Source: Paraburkholderia hiiakae (GTDB taxonomy: Bacteria; Pseudomonadota; Gammaproteobacteria; Burkholderiales; Burkholderiaceae). Taken from it: a stretch of DNA of 64,000 bases. Both the position numbers and the translations under genes were made by a program. Location: positions 620,001 through 684,000 of the forward strand of contig NZ_CAJHCQ010000001.1 in the NCBI RefSeq assembly GCF_904848665.1. The letters run 5' to 3'. The notes under the pieces were generated by a model. It searched no databases. It was given only the letters and a program-made list of their open reading frames with translations, and was not told the DNA's origin. Positions 49,304-57,240 of the stretch are shown here, piece after piece (positions within the stretch are counted from its first letter, which is position 1; the number at the start of each line of letters is the position of its first letter).

Positions 49304-50815
49304 TCATGCAGCCTTGGCCTGCGCGCGCTTGGGCAGCGCGAGGTCAAGCACCGCGTGTTCGCTCGCCGCGCTACGCGGCAACTCGCCCGAAATACGGCCT
49401 TCGCGCATCACCACGATGCGATCCGACACGCCGAGCACTTCCGGCAACTCCGACGACACCATCACGATCGCGCAGCCGCGTTTGGCGAGCTGGTAGATCA
49501 CGTTATAGATTTCATGTTTCGCGCCAACGTCGATGCCGCGCGTCGGCTCGTCCAGAATCACGACCTTCAGGTCGGGCTCGGCGAGCCAGCGCGAGAGAAT
49601 CGCTTTCTGCTGGTTGCCGCCCGAAAGAAAGCGGATCTTCTGGCGGCGGCTCGGCGTCTTGATCTTCAGCAGCTTGATGAAGCGATCCGCCGTTTCCGCT
49701 TCCTTCTTGCGGTCGAGGAACATGCCCGCGCGCAGAAAGTGACGGCGGCAGCTGATGTTGATGTTCTCCGAGACCGTTGCCATCGCAACGATACCCTGCT
49801 CCTTGCGGTCTTCCGGGCACAGCACGATGCCGTGACGAATCGCGTCGCTCGCGCTCTTCACGCGAATGGTCTTGCCGTCCAGTTCGATCTCACCGGCGCG
49901 CCGCTTGTGCGTGCCGTAGATGAGCTGCATCAGCTCGCTGCGCCCCGCGCCCACGAGCCCGAAGAAGCCAACGATCTCGCCCGCCTTCACCTCGAAGCTG
50001 GCCGCTTCGTTGAGCGGACGCCCGACGATTCCGCGCACCGCGAAGCGCACCTTGCCATGCTCGCGCGGCGAATAGTTGTAGATGTCGCTGATCTCGCGGC
50101 CCACCATTTCGGCCACGAGCGTTTCGCGCTTCACCTCTTCGAGCCTGTCGTGCGAGGCGACCTTGCGGCCGTCGCGGAAGATCGTGCAGGCGTTGCACAG
50201 CTCGTAGATCTCGTCCATGCGGTGCGAGATGTAGATGAGCGCACGATTGTCCGCGCGCAGTTCGCGCACGAGCTTGAACAGCACTTCGGTCTCGCGGTGC
50301 GAGAGCGAACTGGTCGGCTCGTCGAGCGCAATCACGCGCGCGTTGCGCAGCAGCGCCTTGCAGATTTCCACCATCTGACGCTGTGCGATGGAAAGCTTGC
50401 GCAGCTTCGCGGCCGGATCGAGATCCACGCCCATGGCGGCCAGCCGTTCGCGCACGAACTTGCGCGCCTCGCTGCGCTTCACCCAGCCGAGCGCATTGGG
50501 CAACGCGCCGAGCAGCAGGTTTTCCGCCACGGTGAGGTCGGGCACGTATTGCAGCTCCTGGTGGATCACCGCAATGCCCGCGCCGATCGAAGCCGCCGCA
50601 TCGGAGAAGTGCACCTCGTTGCCGTCCATCAGGATGCGGCCGGAATCGGGCTGATACTCGCCGCCGAGTACCTTCAGGAGCGTGGACTTGCCCGCCCCGT
50701 TCTCGCCCATGAGGCCGTGCACTTCCCCCGCGTTCACCTCGAACGACACGCCGTCGAGCGCGCGCACGCCTGGGAACACCTTGCCGATATTGTCAAAACG
50801 CAGTGTCGCTGACAC
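49304..50815 (-). CDS. araG: Sugar ABC transporter ATP-binding protein, AraG type
   Basis: A 503-residue protein with two ABC domains. The first has Walker [10 protein letters not shown], signature [10 protein letters not shown] and Walker [13 protein letters not shown]. The second has a degenerate Walker A-like loop [25 protein letters not shown] and [18 protein letters not shown], as normal for sugar importers of this class. The start is a GTG at 50815 preceded by GAGAGGAAA; no ATG fits the family N-terminus. Between araF (77 bases upstream) and araH. Confidence 0.93.
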   Translation of the reverse strand: MSATLRFDNIGKVFPGVRALDGVSFEVNAGEVHGLMGENGAGKSTLLKVLGGEYQPDSGRILMDGNEVHFSDAAASIGAGIAVIHQELQYVPDLTVAENLLLGALPNALGWVKRSEARKFVRERLAAMGVDLDPAAKLRKLSIAQRQMVEICKALLRNARVIALDEPTSSLSHRETEVLFKLVRELRADNRALIYISHRMDEIYELCNACTIFRDGRKVASHDRLEEVKRETLVAEMVGREISDIYNYSPREHGKVRFAVRGIVGRPLNEAASFEVKAGEIVGFFGLVGAGRSELMQLIYGTHKRRAGEIELDGKTIRVKSASDAIRHGIVLCPEDRKEQGIVAMATVSENINISCRRHFLRAGMFLDRKKEAETADRFIKLLKIKTPSRRQKIRFLSGGNQQKAILSRWLAEPDLKVVILDEPTRGIDVGAKHEIYNVIYQLAKRGCAIVMVSSELPEVLGVSDRIVVMREGRISGELPRSAASEHAVLDLALPKRAQAKAA

Positions 50816-50892
50816 TTCGGTTTCCTCTCATTCGATGCGTTGCGGGGCACGCGCCCCGCAACGGGAAACACCTCAAACCACTTCTCTCAGAC

Positions 50893-51900
50893 TTACTTCG
50901 AAGCGAGACCCATCTGCTGACGCACGCTTTCCACGTTGTCGCGCGTAGCCAGCATGCCCGTCGTCAGCGTGAGCAGCGGCGGTTCCTTGCCTTGCGTGAT
51001 CCACGTGTACATCAGATCCGAGGTTTCCTCGCCATGGCGCTTCGGGCTGATGATGACGGTGCCGTAGAAGCCCGTCGCCTGCGGCTTCTTGAACTCGTTG
51101 AGCGCCGAGTCCGAACCGCCGATGCCGATACCGATCATGTTGTCGGCCTTGAAGCCGCGGCCTTCCGCTGCGCGCACGGCGCCGAGCACGGCTTCGTCGT
51201 TCAGACCGTAGGCCACCCAGTGCTTGTACTGCGGGTTCTTCGTGAGCGCGATGTTCGCGGCATTGAAGGCGTTTTCCGTGTCGGTCTTCGCTTGCGGCGC
51301 CATCACGATGTTCGCCTTCGGGAAGCCCGCGGCCACGAGCGCGTCGGTCGCGCCCGACGTGCGGTCATGCGCCGTCGGCAGCTGCTCGTAGGTCACGTCG
51401 ATTGCGCCGACGTCCTTCATGTCCCAACCGCGCTTCTTGATTTCGGCGGCGATGCCGTCACCCACCTGCTTGCCGATGTTGTACGCCGAGATGCCCATGT
51501 GCGGCACGGCCTCGATCGGCTTGCCCGCGCCGTCGACGAGACGGTCGTCCACCGTCATCATCTTGAGGTTGTCGGCCTTGGCCTTGGCAACGATGCCCGG
51601 TCCGAGCTTCACGTCAGGCGTGCAGATGATGAAACCCTGCGCCTTTTGCGCGGCCAGGTTGTCGATCGCGCTCATCACCTTCTCGCCCGAGGGCGCGCCG
51701 ATCTTCACCAGCGTGAAGCCCTTTTCCTTCGCGGCCGCTTCCGCGAACTTCCATTCGTCCTGGAACCACGGCTCTTCGGGCTGCTTCACGAGAAAGCCGA
51801 TCTTCACCTGATCTGCGGCCTGTGCCATGGGGGCTGTGGCGAGCGTCGCGCTTGCGGCGACCGCGGCGGCCATCAGCGTCAGAAAGATGCGTCGTTGCAT
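50893..51900 (-). CDS. araF: Periplasmic L-arabinose/D-galactose-binding protein, AraF type
   Basis: A 335-residue periplasmic binding protein with signal peptide (MQRRIFLTLMAAAVAASATL, cleavage near MAQAA). The mature start VKIGFLVKQPEEPWFQDEWK is almost the same as in E. coli AraF, as are GFIICTPDVKLGPGIVAKAK, a MTVDDRLVDGAGKP loop, YKHWVAYGLNDEAVLG and IGIGIGGSDS. AraF proteins bind L-arabinose and D-galactose, which fits the dgoK/dgoA genes beside it. AGGAG lies 9 bases before the ATG. Confidence 0.93.
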   Translation of the reverse strand: MQRRIFLTLMAAAVAASATLATAPMAQAADQVKIGFLVKQPEEPWFQDEWKFAEAAAKEKGFTLVKIGAPSGEKVMSAIDNLAAQKAQGFIICTPDVKLGPGIVAKAKADNLKMMTVDDRLVDGAGKPIEAVPHMGISAYNIGKQVGDGIAAEIKKRGWDMKDVGAIDVTYEQLPTAHDRTSGATDALVAAGFPKANIVMAPQAKTDTENAFNAANIALTKNPQYKHWVAYGLNDEAVLGAVRAAEGRGFKADNMIGIGIGGSDSALNEFKKPQATGFYGTVIISPKRHGEETSDLMYTWITQGKEPPLLTLTTGMLATRDNVESVRQQMGLASK

Positions 51901-52042
51901 GTTGTCAGTCTCCTGTCTTCTTCAGTCACGGGAAGGGTATCGGCCGCCTCTTCTTTTACCCGTCGAACCGCGCGGCCAGCGCTTCGGCGGATTCCTGCGT
52001 ATGCTTTATTCCTTCGTGCTGCGAATTATTTTTTCCAGTCTC

Positions 52043-52822
52043 TCATTCGTGATGCAGCGCCGTGCGGCCGCCATCTATCGTGATGCAGCTCGCGTTGATG
52101 AACGGCGCTTCGTCCGAGGCGAGAAACACCGCCGTCATCGCCACTTCCTCCGGGCGACCAATGCGCTTCATCGGCGGCAATTCGAGCGTGGCCTTGCGCG
52201 CCGCTTGCGGGTCGGGCTGCGCGTTCCACCAGTCGTGCGTGAGCTGCGTTTCGATGTAGCCCGGCGCGATCGCGTTTACGCGCACGTTCTTCGGCGCGTA
52301 CTCGATGCCGAGCGCCCGCGTGAGCCCGATTACGCCGTGCTTCGCCACCGGGTACGGAAAGCAGCCCGGAATGATCTGGAACGCGTGCGTCGAGGCGATG
52401 TTGATGATGCTGCCCGCGCGCCGTTCGACCATGCCCGGCAGCACCGCGCGGCAGCCGTTCCACACGCCGTCGAGATCCACGGCGAAGCAGCGGCGCCAGT
52501 CGTCGTCGGTCATCGTGAGCGGATCGGCGAACACGTTGATGCCTGCATTGTTCACGAGCACGTCGACCGGGCCGAACGCGTGTTGCGCTGCTTCCACGGC
52601 GGCGCGCACCGAGGCGGACTGCGTCACGTCGGTTTGGACGGCGAGCGTTTGCGCGCCTTCACATGCGCTCGCGATCTCGCGCGCCGTGGCAACGGCCGTC
52701 GCGCCATCGAGCTCGGCGAGCACGACAGCGGCGCCCTCGGCCGCGAACGCGCGCGCGATCGCCGCGCCGATGCCGCGTCCGGCGCCGGTGACGAGTGCGA
52801 CCTTGCCCGCGAGGCGATTCAC
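52043..52822 (-). CDS. SDR-family oxidoreductase (sugar dehydrogenase), second in the locus
   Basis: A 259-residue classical SDR: cofactor loop TGAGRGIGAAIARAF, VLAELDG (Glu/Asp after strand two), NNAGINVFADP, catalytic Ser and YPVAKHG, and the ending PFINASCITIDGGRTALHHE. It differs clearly from the SDR at 47414-48214. Starts with GTG at 52822 overlapping the dgoA stop by 4 bases (GTGA), with GGAG upstream, so it is translationally coupled to the aldolase. It is probably galactose or arabinose 1-dehydrogenase, but oxidation of a keto-deoxy acid cannot be excluded. Confidence 0.85.
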   Translation of the reverse strand: MNRLAGKVALVTGAGRGIGAAIARAFAAEGAAVVLAELDGATAVATAREIASACEGAQTLAVQTDVTQSASVRAAVEAAQHAFGPVDVLVNNAGINVFADPLTMTDDDWRRCFAVDLDGVWNGCRAVLPGMVERRAGSIINIASTHAFQIIPGCFPYPVAKHGVIGLTRALGIEYAPKNVRVNAIAPGYIETQLTHDWWNAQPDPQAARKATLELPPMKRIGRPEEVAMTAVFLASDEAPFINASCITIDGGRTALHHE

Positions 52823-53496
52823 TTTTGCGCTCCGTGCACGGCTTTCCAGCCTTCGATGAAAGCCAGCGCGTTCGCGCGCGTGGCCGCCGCGTCCTGGCCT
52901 GGCTTGTAGAGCGCCGAGCCGAGGCCGAAGCCGCTCGCGCCCGCGGCCAGTTGTGGACCCATGTTGTCGGGCTTCACGCCGCCCACGGGCAGCAGGGGCA
53001 CCACCGGCGGAATCACGGCGCGCCACGCCTTCGTCACGGCCGGCCCGAGTTGCTCGGCGGGGAACATCTTGAGTGCGTCGGCGCCGTGCTTGAGCGCCGC
53101 GAACGCTTCGGTCGGCGTGGCGACGCCGGGCACGCACGCGAGGCCCTGGAGCTTCGCGGCGAGGATCACATCGGTGTCGGCGTGCGGCATCACGATCAGC
53201 TCGCCGCCGGCTTCCCGCACGTCGCGCACGCGCTCGGTGGTGAGCACGGTGCCCGCGCCGATCATCGCGTCCGCAGGCAGGGCCTGGCGCAATGCGGCGA
53301 TGCTGTCGAGCGGCTGCGGCGAATTGAGCGGCACCTCGATGATCCGAAAGCCCGCTTCGTAAAGCGCGCGGCCATGCTCGGCGGCCTCGGCGGGCTTGAT
53401 GCCGCGCACGATCGCGACCATGCCGCACACACCGAACGCGGCGACGAAGCCAGCGTGAGGCGTGTACGGGGCGGGCAGGTTCAGTTCGGGTTCCAT
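52819..53496 (-). CDS. dgoA: 2-dehydro-3-deoxy-6-phosphogalactonate aldolase
   Basis: Cleaves KDPGal to pyruvate and glyceraldehyde 3-phosphate. The 225-residue class I aldolase shows MVAIVRGIKPAEA, FRIIEVPLNSPQPLDSI (catalytic Glu), MIGAGTVLTTERV, PGVATPTEAFAAL, and the Schiff-base Lys in HGADALKMFPAEQLGP, then LPVGGVKPDN. The PLNSPQP variant is typical of DgoA, as distinct from Eda. AGGAA precedes the ATG. It lies 66 bases downstream of dgoK, which makes its substrate. Confidence 0.93.
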   Translation of the reverse strand: MEPELNLPAPYTPHAGFVAAFGVCGMVAIVRGIKPAEAAEHGRALYEAGFRIIEVPLNSPQPLDSIAALRQALPADAMIGAGTVLTTERVRDVREAGGELIVMPHADTDVILAAKLQGLACVPGVATPTEAFAALKHGADALKMFPAEQLGPAVTKAWRAVIPPVVPLLPVGGVKPDNMGPQLAAGASGFGLGSALYKPGQDAAATRANALAFIEGWKAVHGAQK

Positions 53497-53562
53497 GTCG
53501 GCTTCCTGTTGCTTGGCTTCGTGTCTGGTTCGATTCAGCGGGCTCGATTCATCCGCACGCGT

Positions 53563-54588
53563 TTAGCGCGGCGCGACCAGCCCGGCCTGTACCGCAATGC
53601 GCCAGAGCCCGTGTTCGGTCGCTTGACGCACGAGATGCGCGCCGCTGCAGCCGAATGCGGCAAGCGCCATGCGGTAGCGCTCGCACAGCGCCTCGGCGCC
53701 GATGAGCTGCGGCGCGCAGCCGGCAAGCGCCACGTCGCGCCGCGAGAGCGCCGCTTCGAGGCCTGCCAGCTCGTGCCCGATCACGAGGCCCGAGAGATAG
53801 TCGGGCTGCTCGTCGGCGGCTAGCTGGGCCGTGAGGCCGAGCGTGCGCGTGCTAAACGCCGTGGCAAGCAGGCCCACGCAGCCCTGCTCGCGCGCCACGC
53901 CCACACCACGCAGGAACGCGGCCGTGTCGGGCTCGACGGGATGCTTCATCGTGCGGCCGAGGATCGTATGCGCGCACAGCGCCGCGTAGACCTCGCCCGT
54001 CATGAAGGTGTAGAAGCGCGCAATACGCTCGCCCTCCACCACCACCCATTTCGCGTGCGTGCCGGGCAGGCCGATGAGCGACGTTTGCGGCGCAGACTCG
54101 TCGGTCGATCCACTCAACGCGCCAAAAATCTGCGTTTCCTCGCCGCGCATCACGTTGGGCAGCGCACCCGGCTCAAGGACCCCCGGCACCACGGCGACTT
54201 CGGCGCCGCACGCGGCGCGTACGCGCACGATACCGGCCACCAACGCCTGGGCGCTCGCGGGGGTTTCGACATAAGGCGCCTGCACCCAGCCCTGGGCGCT
54301 GCCGACCATGCCCGCCGCCAGCACCGGCAGCGAGGGCGCATCGGCGAGCCATACGCCGCACGCTTCGTCGAAGGCGGCGTCGAAGCCGCCTTCTTCGGCG
54401 GGCACGGGCAGGTTCATGATCCCCGCCGTCGAAACACGCGTGGCGATCACCTTGCCCGCCGCATCGAACAGATACGCACGCAGCGAGGTCGTGCCCCAGT
54501 CGAGCGCGATCAGCGCGGCTTCGCGGGTGATCGCGCCGTCGTTGACGTCGATAGCCGCGCCGCTTGCAGGCTTCTCGCTCGCTTTCAT
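53563..54588 (-). CDS. dgoK: 2-dehydro-3-deoxygalactonokinase
   Basis: Phosphorylates 2-keto-3-deoxygalactonate. The 341-residue protein has the kinase phosphate-1 motif LIALDWGTTSLRAYLFD, MVGSAQGWVQAPYVETPA, NVMRGEETQIFGAL and LIGLPGTHAKWVVVEGERI, all standard in DgoK. The start at 54588 overlaps the iclR stop by 4 bases (ATGA), so kinase translation is coupled to the regulator. Confidence 0.94.
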   Translation of the reverse strand: MKASEKPASGAAIDVNDGAITREAALIALDWGTTSLRAYLFDAAGKVIATRVSTAGIMNLPVPAEEGGFDAAFDEACGVWLADAPSLPVLAAGMVGSAQGWVQAPYVETPASAQALVAGIVRVRAACGAEVAVVPGVLEPGALPNVMRGEETQIFGALSGSTDESAPQTSLIGLPGTHAKWVVVEGERIARFYTFMTGEVYAALCAHTILGRTMKHPVEPDTAAFLRGVGVAREQGCVGLLATAFSTRTLGLTAQLAADEQPDYLSGLVIGHELAGLEAALSRRDVALAGCAPQLIGAEALCERYRMALAAFGCSGAHLVRQATEHGLWRIAVQAGLVAPR

Positions 54589-55532
54589 CGGCGAATCCTG
54601 CGCGTGGTGGGCTGCGGCGCGCGCCAGCCCAGTTCCTGCGAAATCGCGCGCGCCTCGCGCTGCACGACCGGAATCAGTTCGTCCATGCGCTCGAGCGGCA
54701 TGTAGGGAATCGTGCTCGCCACCGAAAGCGCCGCCACGATTGCGCCAGAAGCGTCGCGCACCGGCGCCGCCACGCAGCGGATCGAAATTTCGTTCTCCTC
54801 CAGATCGAACGTGTACCCGCCCGCCGAGTAAGTGGCCATGCGCTTGAGGAAGGTATCCGGTTCGAGACTGTGATCGGGGCGGAAGCTCACGCCCGCGAGC
54901 GTGCGGCGCGACGCGTCGAACAGGTCGCGCCACGTTTGCGGCGCGAGGTCGAGCATCATCGCCTTGCCGATGCCCGTGGACGCGAGCGGCATGCGGTGCC
55001 CCACGCGCGAACGCATCTCGAGGCCGCGCTGGCCGGGAATCTTGTCGATGTACAGCACGTCGTCGCCGTCTCGCACGCCGAGGTGGATCGTGTCGAGCGT
55101 TTCATCGGCGAGCGCCTGCAGATGCGCTCGGGCAACGGCCGTGAGCGGCATCTGCTCGAGCGCGATGGTGCCGAGTTCGATGAGCTTCGGTCCGAGCAGG
55201 TAGCCGCCCTGCACCTGGCGCAGGTAGCGCGCTTGCACGAGGCTCGAAACGAGGCGGTGCGTGGTACTGCGCGTCGTGCCGAGCACCGCGCCGAACGAGC
55301 GCAGGTCGCGCACGCCAGCGGCGGCGGCTTCGAGAATGGCGAGGCCGCGCAGGAGCGTCTGGGTGCCGGCCTGCTGCATCGAGCCGTCGAGCAACGTGCT
55401 CGTGACGCCGATTTCATCAGCGGCGGGACGGCCTTTCGGCTGCGCTGCAGCGGCGCTTGCCGCGGCGTTTTGCACTGGCGCGGCCTCGTCGGGGAGGTTC
55501 GCGGCGAGTGTGGAAGACATCGCTTTGTTCAT
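54585..55532 (-). CDS. IclR-family transcriptional regulator
   Basis: A 315-residue regulator. After a 55-residue low-complexity N-terminus comes the IclR winged helix (TLLRGLAILEAAAAGVRDLR, TTRSTTHRLVSSLVQARYL) and the effector domain (DTIHLGVRDGDDVLYIDKIP, RMPLASTGIGKAMM, FDLEENEISIRCVAAPVRD). It is the first gene of the dgoK-dgoA-SDR-araFGH-SDR-lactonase series and overlaps dgoK, so it probably controls the whole operon. An imperfect palindrome lies about 300 bases upstream (55833-55863). Start 55532 or 55520 is unresolved; neither has a clear ribosome-binding site. Confidence 0.87.
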   Translation of the reverse strand: MNKAMSSTLAANLPDEAAPVQNAAASAAAAQPKGRPAADEIGVTSTLLDGSMQQAGTQTLLRGLAILEAAAAGVRDLRSFGAVLGTTRSTTHRLVSSLVQARYLRQVQGGYLLGPKLIELGTIALEQMPLTAVARAHLQALADETLDTIHLGVRDGDDVLYIDKIPGQRGLEMRSRVGHRMPLASTGIGKAMMLDLAPQTWRDLFDASRRTLAGVSFRPDHSLEPDTFLKRMATYSAGGYTFDLEENEISIRCVAAPVRDASGAIVAALSVASTIPYMPLERMDELIPVVQREARAISQELGWRAPQPTTRRIRR

Positions 55533-56045
55533 GGCGAGGGCGATGAAGGGAAACGTTCGAAAAGGCGCGTGCCGTCAGACGGCGCGCGAACCCTGCTTCG
55601 GGAGACGGCGCGGCGCGCGGGCGGCCGGGGCACATCGGGCATGGAGCGGCGGGCGGCGCGTGGCCGCGCAAAGCGCTGGCTGAAGCATGACGAACGTCTC
55701 CTTTGCTGTCCGGTTCGCTCCGCGTCTTACGCGTGCGCCGGATTTATCTGGATCTGCCGACGGTGTTTGCCGCGCACGATGTCATCGCGGCATGTCGGAT
55801 GGCTGGATTGTAGGCAGGTTTTTTCGAGTTCTCCAATATGTGATGGGGTCGCTCATATATTGGGAAAATAGACAAGCGGCTGCCCTCCGCCGAATGGCCA
55901 ACAAGGGACAGAAGCTGCGGGGTAGTTGATCCAGGCTTGGGCGCGCCCACCCAAGCCTGCAGAGACTTGAGCGATGTCATACCCGGTGCAAACGGGTCGC
56001 TCAACGTTCTGCGGGTTATATAAAATTTTGTATAATTTCACCCAT
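55533..56045. other. Intergenic region between iclR and the toxin-antitoxin remnant
   Basis: About 510 bases. It contains a 31-bp inverted repeat (55833-55863) and a 10-bp-stem hairpin (55932-55959, CAGGCTTGGG / CCCAAGCCTG, no T run). A short AT-rich patch ends in TATAAT at 56031-56036, which could be the -10 of the toxin-antitoxin pair. Small open frames on the minus strand here lack ribosome-binding sites and family features and are not called. Confidence 0.5.
55833..55863. promoter_or_regulatory. Long inverted repeat upstream of iclR, possible operator
   Basis: CCAATATGTGA and TCATATATTGG are 11-base half-sites with one mismatch, separated by 9 bases. The AT-rich element stands out in GC-rich DNA. 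It sits about 300 bases upstream of the IclR gene and may be the binding site of that regulator. Confidence 0.45.
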
Positions 56046-56468
56046 ACGAAGCCATTGGAGTTTTGAGGCAGCGCACTCGCAGATTTGCGGAAATTTCCGG
56101 AACAGGCGCGTCAGGAAGCCGGTCGGCAGTTGCGGCGCGTCCAACGCGGCCTCGACCCGAACGACTGGAAGCCCGTGAATCCCGTTGGCCGCGGCGCGCG
56201 TGAGATACGCATTCGCGACACGAGTGGCGCGTTTCGCGTGATTTACGTTGCGCACATCCGCGACGCCATCCACGTGCTGCATTGTTTTCAGAAGAAGTCC
56301 GAGAAAACGACCTTCGTCGATCTTTCGCTTGCCGCGCGCCGCTATCGCGACGCATTAAACAAGGAGTCCAAACCATGGGCCGCCAGAGTCACGGGAACCA
56401 TGACCGCCAGCGCTTCGATAGCGTTTGGGACGCACTCGAAAACACGCCCGAAGCTGCGCAGAACATGA
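56046..56468 (+). pseudogene. RelE/HigB-like toxin (DUF891/Gp49 family), apparently inactivated
   Basis: From 56085 the frame reads as a phage-derived Gp49/HigB-like mRNA-interferase domain: LRRVQRGLDPNDWKPVNPVG, REIRIRDTSGAFRVIYVAHI, LHCFQKKSEKTTFVDLSLAARRY. In-frame upstream, T-K-P-L-E-F-stop-G-S-A-L-A-D-L-R-K-F-P matches the usual family opening, but the start position is ACG (56046-56048) instead of ATG and a TGA stop stands at 56064-56066. Only a TTG at 56085 could start translation, and this would remove the first beta strand. The reading frame also runs about 30 residues past the normal end into the antitoxin gene. Probably a decayed toxin. Confidence 0.65.
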
Positions 56469-56719
56469 CGCTGCGCAGCGACCTCATGATCAGCCTCGAA
56501 GAGCACATCAATCGCAACAAACTGACCCAAACGCAGGCCGCCGCGCTCTTCGGCGTGACCCAGCCGCGCGTGTCCGACCTCATGCGCGGAAAGATCGATC
56601 TGTTCTCGCTCGATTCGCTCATTAACATGGCCGTAGCCGCGGGCATGAAGGTCGAAATGCGCATTACCGCCGCCTCCCCGCGCGACGGCGACACGCAAGA
56701 AAAAACGGCTGCCGGATAA
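56375..56719 (+). CDS. XRE-family antitoxin (HigA-like)
   Basis: A 114-residue protein with a helix-turn-helix in the middle: LTQTQAAALFGVTQPRVSDLMRG, then LFSLDSLINMAVAAGMKVEM, as in XRE antitoxins paired with Gp49/DUF891 toxins. AAGGAG lies 9 bases before the ATG at 56375. The gene looks intact although the toxin upstream is damaged. Its last codons lie within the stem of the RidA-operon terminator, with the stop codon in the loop. Confidence 0.85.
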   Translation: MGRQSHGNHDRQRFDSVWDALENTPEAAQNMTLRSDLMISLEEHINRNKLTQTQAAALFGVTQPRVSDLMRGKIDLFSLDSLINMAVAAGMKVEMRITAASPRDGDTQEKTAAG

Positions 56720-56731
56720 CTCCGGCAGCCG
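56700..56731 (-). terminator. Terminator of the deacylase-ridA transcript, overlapping the antitoxin stop
   Basis: On the minus strand CGGCTGCCGG / CCGGCAGCCG, a 10-bp stem with a 6-base loop, is followed by six T residues. The plus-strand antitoxin ends inside the hairpin. Confidence 0.85.
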
Positions 56732-56766
56732 CTTCCTGACACGCTACGCGCAACTGCGCTGCGCCC

Positions 56767-57156
56767 TTACTTCCCGGCGGGCGCCTTGTACGCCACGCAG
56801 TCCACTTCGACCTTGCAGTCCACCACCATGCTCGACTGCACGCAAGCGCGTGCCGGCGGATGCTCGCCGAAATACTCGCGGAACACCTTGTTGAACGACG
56901 TAAAGTCGCGCGCGTCATCGAGCCACACGCCGCAGCGCACCACGTGCTCCGCGCCGTAGCCCGCTTCCTTCAGGATGGCGAAAAGATTCTGGATGGCCTT
57001 GTGCGACTGCTCGACGATACCACCGTTGATCACCTCGCCGCCTTCCATCGGCGTCTGGCCCGAGACATACAACCAGCCGTCGGCTTCCACGGCGCGCGCG
57101 AACGGCAGATGTTGTCCGCCCTGGCCCTTGCCGCCTTCCGCTCCAATTCGTTTCAT
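56767..57156 (-). CDS. RidA-family protein (enamine/imine deaminase)
   Basis: A 129-residue RidA/YjgF/UK114 protein. Family marks are FARAVEADGWLYVSGQTPM, the Q(T/A)xNLFAILKEAGY helix (here IQNLFAILKEAGYG), and PPARACVQSSMVVDCKVEVD with the conserved Arg. RidA proteins hydrolyse reactive 2-aminoacrylate-type imines released by PLP-dependent dehydratases, which fits the amino-acid deaminase encoded across the divergent promoter. It lies 84 bases after the deacylase gene on the same strand. Confidence 0.88.
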   Translation of the reverse strand: MKRIGAEGGKGQGGQHLPFARAVEADGWLYVSGQTPMEGGEVINGGIVEQSHKAIQNLFAILKEAGYGAEHVVRCGVWLDDARDFTSFNKVFREYFGEHPPARACVQSSMVVDCKVEVDCVAYKAPAGK

Positions 57157-57240
57157 CGTTTGCTCCTTTGAGATCGTGCGGCGCGCGCGGCTTTTTGGGC
57201 CATGCGCGCCGAGGGTCGAAATTCGATAGATAAAGCTTGT

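Noticed and set aside
55744-56041. Two short minus-strand open frames between iclR and the toxin remnant
   Set aside because: No ribosome-binding site, no recognisable domain, and they overlap a hairpin and a promoter-like patch.
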